Source of the DNA: GCA-2686295 sp964402995
Lineage (GTDB): Archaea; Nanobdellota; Nanobdellia; Woesearchaeales; GCA-2686295
Direction: 5' to 3'
Length of the DNA stretch: 64,000 nucleotides
NCBI GenBank assembly: GCA_964402995.1
Contig: CAYOEA010000004.1
Location: forward strand, 1 to 64,000
Shown: piece by piece, positions 8,886 to 16,966 of the stretch
Numbering within the stretch: position 1 is the first letter of the stretch
Layout of the letters: each line of letters begins with the position of its first letter
Made by a program: the position numbers and the translations under genes
The notes under the pieces: model-generated
What the model was told of the DNA's origin: nothing
What the model saw: the letters and a program-made list of their open reading frames with translations, nothing else
Database searches by the model: none

Positions 8886-10430
8886 ATGATTAATCTTCCT
8901 GCAGAATGGATAGTGAACTTAGCATCAAGTCTTCTGTTTATTATACTAACAGGATATATTATTTGGAAAAAAAAAGAGATAGCAAAACATCTTCCTAAAG
9001 TTAAAAGAAAAACAATTCTCTTGCTCACAATTTTAGTTGTTGCAGCAATTATAGTATCTGCAGTATTCATACCACATCATTTTAAATGGTTTACAGATGA
9101 ACCTGACGCACTTGAAAGAGGGAAAAGAATAATTGTCGCCCAAGAAGAACCAACAAGATTTATTCATCCAGTAGGTTGGTCTGTTGAGTTGAGTTACTTG
9201 TTTTTAATGTTTGGACTATCAGCAAACAACGCACTATTTTTTAATAGTATATTATATGGCCTAGGAATAATAGGAGTATTTCTAATTGGATACTGGCTGA
9301 CAAGAAAAGAAGAAATAGGATTATTTGCAGGATTAATTTATGCAAGCGTGCCAACAATATTAAGCTACTCAGGAACTGCAATAAATAATATCTCATCAAA
9401 TTTTTGGCTTGTATTTGCAATAGCATTAATCATTTTATCATATAGAACAAAAAGTAAAGAGATAGATATTCTTGCTATCATCTTAATAGGTATTGCAAGT
9501 ATTTTTAGAACAGAAAACTACTTTTTATTTGCATATTATCTAATAGGAGCATTTATTTTTAAGAAAGATAAAAAAGCAGTATTAAGATTAGTGCAAATTG
9601 GATTACTCATATTTATTCTAACAGTTCCAAACTTAGTTAATAATATGGGATTGTATTTGAACAATGATTTGGCGGCAGGAAACACAGGTCATGGAGAACA
9701 AACATGGGGATTGGATAACTTTGAAAGAAACAAAGAAACATTTCAAGGATTAGTTACAGGCAGCTTACACCCATATTTAATTACAATTACTTATCTTGTA
9801 GGAATAATTATCGGCCTATGGAAAAGAAGAAAAGAAACACTCTTTTTGCTTGCATGGATGATACCTTTATTATTAGCATTCACACAATATTTTCACGCAC
9901 CACCAAGGTTTCTTATAGGAATATACCCAATTATCGCAGTATTTTCTGCAATTACAATCAATCATGTTCTTGAAGAAATAGGAATAAACAAGAGAAAAAA
10001 ACAAAGAGGTTTTAGCAGAGGGTTTTTAACAAATTTAATTGTTTTATTAATAATAATTATTGCAGTGCCAGGAATAAAAGCACTTGCAGATAATCCATGG
10101 CCAGCACATACATTAGCAACTTATACGCCTGCATATTTAGAAGATAATTATGAAGATTGCATAATAGTTGCACAACATGAAACAAGTATAAGAGCGACAA
10201 CCAATCTTAAAACAATAAAATCCTCAGAATTTGTTAGAATGCAAAGACAGACAGAAGGGCAGTGTTACTTATACTTTGAAGACATGTACTGCGATGGAAC
10301 ATTTGGACACGCAGAAGAATGTCAAATAATAAAAAAATATTACAAAGCAGAATTAATAGAAACATTCAAAGAAGAAACTGACAAAACAAAAAACGAATTG
10401 AAAATCTATAAGTTAGAATCTTGGAAATAA
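8886..10430 (+). CDS. GT-C membrane glycosyltransferase (PMT/ArnT-like)
   Basis: A 514-aa polytopic protein. Its first outer loop has HHFKWFTDEPDALERG, with the D-E acidic site, then RFIHPVGWSV and a run of helices as in other GT39-like proteins. The overall plan matches the divergent neighbour at 7230 (acidic site, PxGWS motif, NALFFNS), so the two look paralogous. The C-terminal 90 residues are soluble and contain four cysteines (EDCIIVA, GQCY, MYCDG, EECQI). Probable role: transfer of a lipid-linked sugar to surface protein or lipid. The specificity cannot be read from sequence. Confidence 0.68.
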   Translation: MINLPAEWIVNLASSLLFIILTGYIIWKKKEIAKHLPKVKRKTILLLTILVVAAIIVSAVFIPHHFKWFTDEPDALERGKRIIVAQEEPTRFIHPVGWSVELSYLFLMFGLSANNALFFNSILYGLGIIGVFLIGYWLTRKEEIGLFAGLIYASVPTILSYSGTAINNISSNFWLVFAIALIILSYRTKSKEIDILAIILIGIASIFRTENYFLFAYYLIGAFIFKKDKKAVLRLVQIGLLIFILTVPNLVNNMGLYLNNDLAAGNTGHGEQTWGLDNFERNKETFQGLVTGSLHPYLITITYLVGIIIGLWKRRKETLFLLAWMIPLLLAFTQYFHAPPRFLIGIYPIIAVFSAITINHVLEEIGINKRKKQRGFSRGFLTNLIVLLIIIIAVPGIKALADNPWPAHTLATYTPAYLEDNYEDCIIVAQHETSIRATTNLKTIKSSEFVRMQRQTEGQCYLYFEDMYCDGTFGHAEECQIIKKYYKAELIETFKEETDKTKNELKIYKLESWK

Positions 10431-10453
10431 TAAAAAATAATAAGATTTGAAAA

Positions 10454-12274
10454 TTAGAAATAATCTTGAATTAAGAATTCTTTAAACAAAAACTCAAAAG
10501 CTTCAAAAGATAAATATCTTGAAATAATAATTCTAGGCATAGCAAAACCAGATTCTTTACAAGATTTAAATTCAGTAGTAAGAGCAGATGAATAACCTGC
10601 ATTTTTTGTCAAATCTGCAATCTCTTGATTAAAACCACCATAAGGATAAACAAAAGAAGAAACATCTGTTTTTAGTTTTGACTCAAGAATCTTTTTTGAT
10701 TCAGATAATTCAAACTTTATATCTTCATTTGAAAGGGAAGTTAAGTTTTTATGTGAAAATGAATGTGAACCAATAAAATGATTTTCTGCTATTAAAGTTT
10801 GGATATTTGACCAAGAAAGAAAATTTGAATAAGTTTCACTTGGAGGTATATTTTCACCATCAATCCAATTAATTGTGATGAAAAAGTTTGCTTTAATATC
10901 TAATTTGTTTAGAATTGGAAGAACAACTGAATGCACAGATTCTCTGCCATCATCAAAAGTAATTGCGATTTGTTTATTTTTATTATTGTTTAGTTTCTTA
11001 AAATCAAGTTTGTCAATGGTTAAAAATTTGAACTCTAATTTTTTAAGAAAAGATAATTGTTTTTCAAAAGAACTCTTTGAAACACACCACGCAGAGTTTA
11101 CATCACCAATATCATGATAACAAAGAATAGGAATTTGAACCGATGATATATATTCTTTGATTTTTGATTTTAGAATTTCAGCTGCTAAATTGTTTTTTAG
11201 AGCTTCATAAGATTTAATCATAAAATAATAAATCTCAAAAGTATTAAAATCAACAAATTTGGTTTCAATATCAGGATGTCTTTCGATAATTTTTGAATAA
11301 CGCTTAAGACTAAAAAGAGCAGTGTCAACAGCGCTCGAAGCAAAAACTAAATTGTCATTATTAGTAGCAGCACAGTGTCTCTCAAGTTCAACAGCGCAGT
11401 TTAAATTAATAGAGTTATATTCTAGAGACTTAATCATAGAAGCCTGGGCTTGAAGCGGTTGCTTTAATTTGAAATACGAAGAACTCATTTCATAATGCAT
11501 AGTAGATAATAACTCAGAGTCTTTTGTAAGATTCATGCCTTTTCTTAAAGTTTGAATTGCACGATAATATAATCTAATATTAAGATATTCTCTTGCAAGT
11601 TCCAAATAAGCTTTGGCGTTTTTTGGTTCTCTAAGAACTTTTTTTCGAGTAATATTAACGTAAAAAAAACGTTTCTTCCTAGACCGTTTAGGATCAAGTT
11701 GAGCATAATGGTGAACTGGAACGGATAGCTTTTCAAGCTTAATAGTTAATTCATTTATTGAAGGCTCAACCATTTCATGAACCGCACCTGTAAATTCAAT
11801 CTTAGGATTGTTTGGAAACAAACGAGCTTTTTCACTAATCCAATAAAAAGGCATATCCCTCGACATATCACTGTATGTATCACTAGTATCTTCAGAATTT
11901 TTGAAACTCTTATATGGATCCTTGGAAAAAACATAGTTTTTTGTCTCAATAAGAAATGCGACATTCTTTTTTTCCATAGCTTGTTTTATTGCCACATGAT
12001 CCTTTAAAGATAAACATTCATCCGGATCTAAAAATAAAATCCAATCGCCAGTAGCGTTTTTAAGAGAAAGATTTCTAGGTTTACTAAAATCATCATCCCA
12101 TTCTTGATGAATAACTTTTGCACCAAAATCTTTCGCGATTTGTATAGTATTGTCAGTACTACCAGTATCAACTAAAATTATCTCATCAACCAGACCTTTA
12201 ACACTATCTAAACAATCTTTTAAGAAAAAATCTTCATCTTTTGCAATCATACAAAGACTTAATTTTTGAGACAT
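10454..12274 (-). CDS. Fusion of GT2 glycosyltransferase, TPR-like linker and polysaccharide deacetylase
   Basis: A 606-aa soluble protein with three parts. Residues 1-190 are a GT2 (GT-A) domain of the SunS/YdcB-like type: LSLCMIAKDED, ILVDTGSTDNT, and the metal-binding DPDE at 83-86. Residues 215-375 are helical repeats resembling TPR (KAYLELAREYLNIRLYYRAI). Residues 380-600 are a NodB homology domain: CYHDIG, catalytic TFDDG near 439-443, metal-binding SHSFSH near 503-508, and YPYGGFN. Thus one chain could both add and de-N-acetylate an amino sugar. A GTG at 12280 adds two residues; the ATG at 12274 is preferred. No signal peptide is seen, which is odd for a deacetylase. Confidence 0.82.
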   Translation of the reverse strand: MSQKLSLCMIAKDEDFFLKDCLDSVKGLVDEIILVDTGSTDNTIQIAKDFGAKVIHQEWDDDFSKPRNLSLKNATGDWILFLDPDECLSLKDHVAIKQAMEKKNVAFLIETKNYVFSKDPYKSFKNSEDTSDTYSDMSRDMPFYWISEKARLFPNNPKIEFTGAVHEMVEPSINELTIKLEKLSVPVHHYAQLDPKRSRKKRFFYVNITRKKVLREPKNAKAYLELAREYLNIRLYYRAIQTLRKGMNLTKDSELLSTMHYEMSSSYFKLKQPLQAQASMIKSLEYNSINLNCAVELERHCAATNNDNLVFASSAVDTALFSLKRYSKIIERHPDIETKFVDFNTFEIYYFMIKSYEALKNNLAAEILKSKIKEYISSVQIPILCYHDIGDVNSAWCVSKSSFEKQLSFLKKLEFKFLTIDKLDFKKLNNNKNKQIAITFDDGRESVHSVVLPILNKLDIKANFFITINWIDGENIPPSETYSNFLSWSNIQTLIAENHFIGSHSFSHKNLTSLSNEDIKFELSESKKILESKLKTDVSSFVYPYGGFNQEIADLTKNAGYSSALTTEFKSCKESGFAMPRIIISRYLSFEAFEFLFKEFLIQDYF

Positions 12275-12436
12275 AAACACTAAAAAAGGAATTAGCTTTA
12301 AAAAGGTAACTAGATAACATAATTATGATAAGTTAATAATATCATTAAAAGCATGTGTTTAAGACGAGAATGGGAGTTAATTTAAGAATAAATTTACCGA
12401 AAAGTATTTAATTCTTCAACCATTCTGAAAAAACAA

Positions 12437-12444
12437 GGGGGATC
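12437..12444 (+). promoter_or_regulatory. Strong Shine-Dalgarno-like site for the Hxs-like operon
   Basis: GGGGGATC lies 8 bases before the ATG at 12453 and fits the anti-SD of 16S rRNA (GGAGGTGATC). This transcript therefore probably has a short leader, unlike the leaderless genes. A weak TATA-like GTATTTAA is at about 12414-12421. Confidence 0.45.
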
Positions 12445-12452
12445 GTTATAAA

Positions 12453-12938
12453 ATGAGTGAAAATAGCATATTAGACAACATTGAAATTCATAAAGACTTT
12501 GCAATAATCTCAGTCAATCCAAAATTATATCCATTAAGCGTAATCTATTCGGCAGCATACTGGTTATTAGATAGAGTTCACATAATAGTTGATGGAGACC
12601 CAGAAACAGAAATCCTAATTGAAATAAGACCAAAAAAAGACGAAGAATTAGATTTGAAAGAAATTGGTTATGAATTTAATGACGAGCTAATAAACTATTC
12701 AGTGTATACTGTGCAAGCAACAAGAAATCAAAAATTAAGAGAAAGAATAATTGATAATGCGCTTGCAAACATTGAACCAGTTAAAACAGGAAATATGAAT
12801 CAAGGAAATGTAAGATGCGATGTTCCAAATCAAAATCAAGCACCAGATCCTACAAGATTTAACCGGCCAAATGATGAGCAAGATATTTCTCGAGTTGCAA
12901 GCTACAGAAATAGACGAGAAGACTTTCTAAAACAATAA
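12453..12938 (+). CDS. hxsD: HxsD-like protein of a His-Xaa-Ser-type radical SAM system
   Basis: A 161-aa soluble protein. Residues 15-115 follow the HxsD pattern. A short beta start is followed by YPLSVIYSAAYWLLDRVHI, then DGDPETEILIEIRPK, then EFNDELINYSVYTVQATRNQKLRERIIDNAL. The last piece matches the family signature in which an F-N-x-x-L-L-x-Y segment precedes a basic helix. The 45-residue tail is Asn/Gln/Arg-rich and probably disordered. HxsD accompanies the radical SAM maturases HxsB and HxsC, and its biochemical role is not established. Here it heads the operon, one base before the next gene and close upstream of an HxsB. The call rests on pattern plus context. Confidence 0.65.
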   Translation: MSENSILDNIEIHKDFAIISVNPKLYPLSVIYSAAYWLLDRVHIIVDGDPETEILIEIRPKKDEELDLKEIGYEFNDELINYSVYTVQATRNQKLRERIIDNALANIEPVKTGNMNQGNVRCDVPNQNQAPDPTRFNRPNDEQDISRVASYRNRREDFLKQ

Positions 12939-12939
12939 A

Positions 12940-13158
12940 ATGGATTCTCTAACATTTGAGAAGGATAAATGTACAATTAAACTAAATGATAGGTTTTATT
13001 CTAAAGAAGTTATAGAAATAGCTATAAACTCAAGTAAAGAAAATATAAAACTAACAAAAGAAGGTATGATTGAAATAAAAGGTAAGAAGAAAGCAGAGTT
13101 AGAATTAAAAGCTCGAGACTTTTGCGATAAACTATTATCAATCATACAAGAAAATTAA
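12940..13158 (+). CDS. Short second HxsD-like protein
   Basis: A 72-aa protein starting one base after the upstream stop. The order of elements resembles the HxsD core without its tail: a beta strand (KCTIKLNDRFYS), then KEVIEIAINSS, a second strand (GMIEIKGKK), and a closing helix where LKARDFCDKLLSIIQ parallels the F-N-x-L-L segment. It is far shorter than HxsD (about 100 aa or more). It lies between the HxsD-like gene and hxsB, so a partner or chaperone role for the maturase is inferred. Homology to HxsD is tentative and could be tested by profile comparison. Confidence 0.5.
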   Translation: MDSLTFEKDKCTIKLNDRFYSKEVIEIAINSSKENIKLTKEGMIEIKGKKKAELELKARDFCDKLLSIIQEN

Positions 13159-13174
13159 TCAAATATAACATAAA

Positions 13175-14704
13175 ATGGCTTTAACAATATTTAACCAAGA
13201 ATCAGGAAGAACAATCTCAAATAATGATTATGTTGTAAATTATTATCACACACACAAATATGATAATGAGCACATATTAGTTACAGTCAATCATGGGGGT
13301 TGGGTAGTTCTTGACAAAAGAGAATTTGACCTTCTCAGATTTAATAGATTAAATGAAGATAAACAATTAAAAAGCTTACTTGAAGAAAAAGGACTAATTC
13401 TAACATCTAATAATAAAAATTTTATTTTGAAAGCAACTAAGAATAAATATCATCATACAAACAGAGGAACAAGCTTACACATATTAGTTCCGACACTTAG
13501 ATGCAATTTAAAATGTATTTACTGTCATGCCAAATCAGTATCACCAGATAAAAAAGGACATGATATGACAATAGAAACTGCAAAAAAAACAGTTGACTTT
13601 ATTTTCCAAACAACCTCCAGCGTAATAACAATAGAGTATCAAGGTGGAGAACCAACTCTAAACATGGAAATTGTAAAATACATACGAGAATATGCAGAAG
13701 AAATTAATAAAATTCACAAAAAAGAAATCAGGTTTGTAATTGTTACAAACTTCACAACATTAACGCCTGAAATATTAGATTACTTTGTTGAAAAGAAAAT
13801 TGATTTATGCACTTCATTAGATGGACCAAAAGAATTACATAATCATAATAGAGGGTACGTTGGAAATCCTGCAAGTACTTACGATAAAGTAATTGAGTCA
13901 ATAAAATACTGTCAATCAAAAGGAGTTGCTATGGGCGCACTTCCAAGCATCACAAGAGAATCATTAAATTATCCGATAGAGATCATAGAAGAATATAGAC
14001 GTTTGGGATTTGATAGTTTAATGTCAAGAAATCTAAACTTCATGGGATTTGCAAAAGAATTATGGAGTAAGATTGGATATTCACCAGAAGAATACTTGGA
14101 ATTCTTTGAAAAACAAGTAGACTATATGTTGGAATTAAATAAAAAAGGAACAGTATTTGTAGATATGAAAATAAAGTTTATTCTGCAAAGATTATTATCA
14201 GTAGAACCTAGAACATTCACTTGCTTTGGAGCACCATGTGGAGCAATTGTAGGCCAAATAGCTTATGACCAAGAAGGAAATATATTTACTTGCGACGAAG
14301 CAAGATCAGATGACATGTTTAAGATTGGAAATGTTCGCACTCACACCTATAAAGATATCATAAAAAATTCTGCTTGTAAAATAGTGGATATCACATCAGG
14401 ATTATCAACGATGTGCGATAACTGCCACTGGCAACCATACTGTGGAACATGCATTGTAGCAGTAAAAGGAGCACAAGGAAATGTTGTAACAAAACTTGCA
14501 TGGGACCATGAATGTAAAATCAGAATGGGACAATTAGAATATATCATGAAAAAAATAATCTTTGATAAAGATGCAAGAGAAATATTTCAACATTGGGCAT
14601 ACCCAAAGAAATTTCCATTTCCATTCAAACATAGACAAACAAAAGAAATTGATCCTAATCAACAAAGAATATTAGAATCAGTAAGCCAAACTAAAAGATC
14701 ATAG
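13175..14704 (+). CDS. hxsB: HxsB-type radical SAM/SPASM maturase
   Basis: A 509-aa enzyme. Residues 1-95 form an N-terminal recognition-like domain (VTVNHGGWVVLDKREFDLL, then LEEKGLIL). The radical SAM core starts at 100 with LHILVPTLRC and has the 4Fe-4S cysteines C110, C114 and C117. EYQGGEPTLN is the GGE motif, followed by CTSLDGPKELHNHNRGY, typical of HxsB. The C-terminal half has a SPASM-like set of cysteines: FTCFGAPCG, FTCDEARSDD, MCDNCHWQPYCGTCIVA and HECKI. These features and the HxsD-like partners make HxsB the best call. Family role: modification of a peptide substrate containing His-Xaa-Ser repeats; the chemistry is unknown. Confidence 0.8.
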   Translation: MALTIFNQESGRTISNNDYVVNYYHTHKYDNEHILVTVNHGGWVVLDKREFDLLRFNRLNEDKQLKSLLEEKGLILTSNNKNFILKATKNKYHHTNRGTSLHILVPTLRCNLKCIYCHAKSVSPDKKGHDMTIETAKKTVDFIFQTTSSVITIEYQGGEPTLNMEIVKYIREYAEEINKIHKKEIRFVIVTNFTTLTPEILDYFVEKKIDLCTSLDGPKELHNHNRGYVGNPASTYDKVIESIKYCQSKGVAMGALPSITRESLNYPIEIIEEYRRLGFDSLMSRNLNFMGFAKELWSKIGYSPEEYLEFFEKQVDYMLELNKKGTVFVDMKIKFILQRLLSVEPRTFTCFGAPCGAIVGQIAYDQEGNIFTCDEARSDDMFKIGNVRTHTYKDIIKNSACKIVDITSGLSTMCDNCHWQPYCGTCIVAVKGAQGNVVTKLAWDHECKIRMGQLEYIMKKIIFDKDAREIFQHWAYPKKFPFPFKHRQTKEIDPNQQRILESVSQTKRS

Positions 14705-14782
14705 ATCTTTTTGATCATCGGTTTAAAAAAAAACCTCAGAGACGATTATAAAATTAGAATTATAATATGAAGTTGAAATAAA

Positions 14783-15814
14783 ATGGTAGACATGGTTGAT
14801 ATAAAAGTCGGATACACTTGTAATAATGACTGCTTTCATTGCGTAATTGCAGATAAAAGAAGAGGATTAATACGAGAAGGTAAAAGTACTGATAGAACTA
14901 TCGAAGAAATAATGGATCACATTAAAGATGCGATCAACCAAAAAGCAGAGACAGTTGTATTAACAGGTGGAGAAATAACCATTAGACGAGAATTCTTTCA
15001 AATACTTGATTTTGCAGCAAAAAATGTATCTCACATAAATTTACAAACAAATGGTCGAATGTTTTTCTATGATGAATATGTAAACAAAGTAATATCATAT
15101 CCAAATGTAAATGCAACAATAGCAATACATTCATGCAAACCAAAAGTTCATGAATGGATAACAGGCGCAAAGGGTAGTTTTGAACAAACAATTCAAGGAA
15201 TAAAGAATTTGATTAAAGCAGGAATGAAAAACCGTATCGGTGGAAAAATAGTGATTTCAAAATTAAATATGGATCACATATCAGATATAGTTCAAATGTG
15301 CAATGACATAGGATTAAAATCAATTAACATCGCATTCCCACATGCAATGGGAAATGCAAAATTAAATTTTTATGATTGTATACCAAAATATTCTGAGATT
15401 GCAGACGAAATAATAAAAACAACAAAATTAAGCATTAAATTAGGGATGCATATTGACTGGGAAGCCATACCATTATGTTTTCTAAAAGGATATGAAACAT
15501 TTGCATCCGAACTTATAATGGTAGAACACGCAGTTCTAAAAGATTTAACTCATACAGATCAAAATTATACAAAAGCCAGACAAACAACTGCAAAAAGAAA
15601 AGGACCACAATGTAAAGAATGTAGATGTAATAATATATGCGAAGGTGTATGGGATGATTATGAAGAAGGATATGATGTTTCAGAATTAAAACCATATCCA
15701 ATGAAGGGACCTAATGATTATATTGCTGATCCAAGAGAATTTGAAAGTTTTAAACTAAGACAAGTACCTTTGTTTAAAAGAAACATAAACACAATAGTTT
15801 CAAACAAAATCTAG
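14783..15814 (+). CDS. hxsC: HxsC-like radical SAM enzyme
   Basis: A 343-aa enzyme with the core motif at the very N-terminus: cysteines C13, C17 and C20 in GYTCNNDCFHC. It has VVLTGGEITIR, with GGE followed by I-T instead of the usual P-T. It continues with LQTNGRMFF, then GSFEQTIQGIKNLIKAG, a segment shared with HxsC and MoaA-like enzymes. A C-terminal cysteine set (GPQCKECRCNNICEGVWDDY) suits an auxiliary cluster. It follows hxsB by 78 bp on the same strand, as in Hxs systems where the two maturases are paired. Without a profile search HxsC is a contextual call; a MoaA/SkfB-like peptide maturase is the alternative. Confidence 0.6.
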   Translation: MVDMVDIKVGYTCNNDCFHCVIADKRRGLIREGKSTDRTIEEIMDHIKDAINQKAETVVLTGGEITIRREFFQILDFAAKNVSHINLQTNGRMFFYDEYVNKVISYPNVNATIAIHSCKPKVHEWITGAKGSFEQTIQGIKNLIKAGMKNRIGGKIVISKLNMDHISDIVQMCNDIGLKSINIAFPHAMGNAKLNFYDCIPKYSEIADEIIKTTKLSIKLGMHIDWEAIPLCFLKGYETFASELIMVEHAVLKDLTHTDQNYTKARQTTAKRKGPQCKECRCNNICEGVWDDYEEGYDVSELKPYPMKGPNDYIADPREFESFKLRQVPLFKRNINTIVSNKI

Positions 15815-15839
15815 AAATTAATTATTTTATTCTAATTAT

Positions 15840-16400
15840 TTATTTCTTCTTTAATTTACAAATAAAAAATAACCAAGGATCTTTCTTTCCATGTTTTGTA
15901 AGAGCAAAATCTTTCAAAACATTAAAATTAAAACTAATATCATTCCAAATATGACGATTACCAATTGTTTTAACCATTGTAATAATTATAACTCCATCAT
16001 CTTTTAATAAATCTGAAAGAAGAAGTATGAGTTTGTGAGGATTAAAATAATAAATAACCTCGCTTAAAACTATAACATCAAATTTCTTGTCAGTTTTAAA
16101 ATCAAAAATCCCAGAAACATGTAAATTAGTGTTTTGAATGGATAAGTCTTTAACTAAGACTTTTGCTTTAGAAATCGCAACATCAGAAATATCCATTCCT
16201 GTGTAGTTAGCAAAAGAAAGATGCTTCATTAAAGTCCCATTTCCACAACCAATATCTAAAATCTCAGAATTAGGTTTAAAATCATCAATTAACTTAGCAA
16301 TGTAAGTATATCTAACTTGTTCAGTTAAAGAATCTAAGCAATCCCATAAACCTACTTTAAACTGATTATCCCACTCAGATTTAGTAATTTGTATAATCAT
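15840..16400 (-). CDS. Class I SAM-dependent methyltransferase
   Basis: A 186-aa soluble protein with Rossmann methyltransferase motifs. Motif I is ILDIGCGNGTLMKHL, the acidic end of strand 2 is GMDISDVAIS, and motif IV is FDVIVLSEVIYYFNP. LLKDDGVIIITM follows as the post-motif strand. It is close to the minimum size for the fold and has no visible substrate domain. It sits on the opposite strand inside the radical SAM cluster and shares a TATA box with the 143-aa gene at 16454. Coexpression and action on the same peptide or cofactor are plausible but inferred. NodS-like or small-molecule methyltransferase are alternatives. Confidence 0.75.
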   Translation of the reverse strand: MIIQITKSEWDNQFKVGLWDCLDSLTEQVRYTYIAKLIDDFKPNSEILDIGCGNGTLMKHLSFANYTGMDISDVAISKAKVLVKDLSIQNTNLHVSGIFDFKTDKKFDVIVLSEVIYYFNPHKLILLLSDLLKDDGVIIITMVKTIGNRHIWNDISFNFNVLKDFALTKHGKKDPWLFFICKLKKK

Positions 16401-16422
16401 ATAAATTAATAATGCGCAAAAG

Positions 16423-16430
16423 TTTATAAA
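16423..16430. promoter_or_regulatory. Palindromic bidirectional TATA box
   Basis: TTTATAAA reads the same on both strands. Its centre is 26-27 bp from the methyltransferase ATG (16400, minus) and 27-28 bp from the ATG at 16454 (plus). The intergenic space is only 53 bp. One box could therefore drive two leaderless divergent transcripts. Confidence 0.6.
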
Positions 16431-16453
16431 GATTTTTTATTCTCCAAATATAT

Positions 16454-16885
16454 ATGAGCGATAAAACTATACTTCCTTTATTAAATGGAAAAACAAGCGA
16501 TACAAACCATCATTTATTCAAGGAAGATATTCTTGAAAATGAAACTAGTGAGTTTGAAGTATCTGATGTAATCGCACAACCACAAGCTGCAACTTCAGTA
16601 TGGCCTTCTGATAGCGATATCCAAATTGAACGAGCATCTTTTGAAGGAGAATTCTTAACAGTAGAAGTAAACAATTTATCATTTGAAAAAATAGGTTTAA
16701 CAGCTATTGGAGCTAAATATACCCCTGATAATAATGAGAACATAGGATTCGTTCCATCAAGCCAGGTATTAAGTCCTGGAGTAAACATTATAAAAATTCC
16801 AGTTGTAAGAAATCCGTATAAATTTGTAATAAGAACAAATAGGAAAACTGGTTCTGGAACAACACGAGATTCCTTAAACTGGTGA
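16454..16885 (+). CDS. Unrecognised 143-aa protein, candidate substrate of the radical SAM cluster
   Basis: No family recognised. The first 50 residues are hydrophilic and acidic (LFKEDILENETSEFEVSDV), like a leader. The remainder reads as a beta-sandwich resembling CARDB or pilin globular domains (ASFEGEFLTVEVNNLSFEKIGLTAIGAKY). It ends in a flexible TGSGTTRDSLNW. There is no signal peptide, membrane helix or cysteine, and only two histidines (H19-H20). It is flanked by a methyltransferase and two radical SAM enzymes and shares a TATA box with the former. This position is where a peptide substrate often sits, so precursor is an inference from context. A structural or accessory role is equally possible. 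Confidence 0.5.
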   Translation: MSDKTILPLLNGKTSDTNHHLFKEDILENETSEFEVSDVIAQPQAATSVWPSDSDIQIERASFEGEFLTVEVNNLSFEKIGLTAIGAKYTPDNNENIGFVPSSQVLSPGVNIIKIPVVRNPYKFVIRTNRKTGSGTTRDSLNW

Positions 16886-16930
16886 AGTAAAACTTCTAAA
16901 ATTACTCAAATACTATTCTAGTAATAAATA

Positions 16931-16938
16931 TTTATAAA
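16931..16938 (+). promoter_or_regulatory. Predicted TATA box, radical SAM gene at 16967
   Basis: TTTATAAA is centred about 32 bp before the ATG at 16967. A start at the upstream TTG (16955) would fall at or before the predicted transcription start, which supports the ATG. Confidence 0.45.
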
Positions 16939-16966
16939 CCAGCAAACATTTTTCTTGAAAGTTAAG

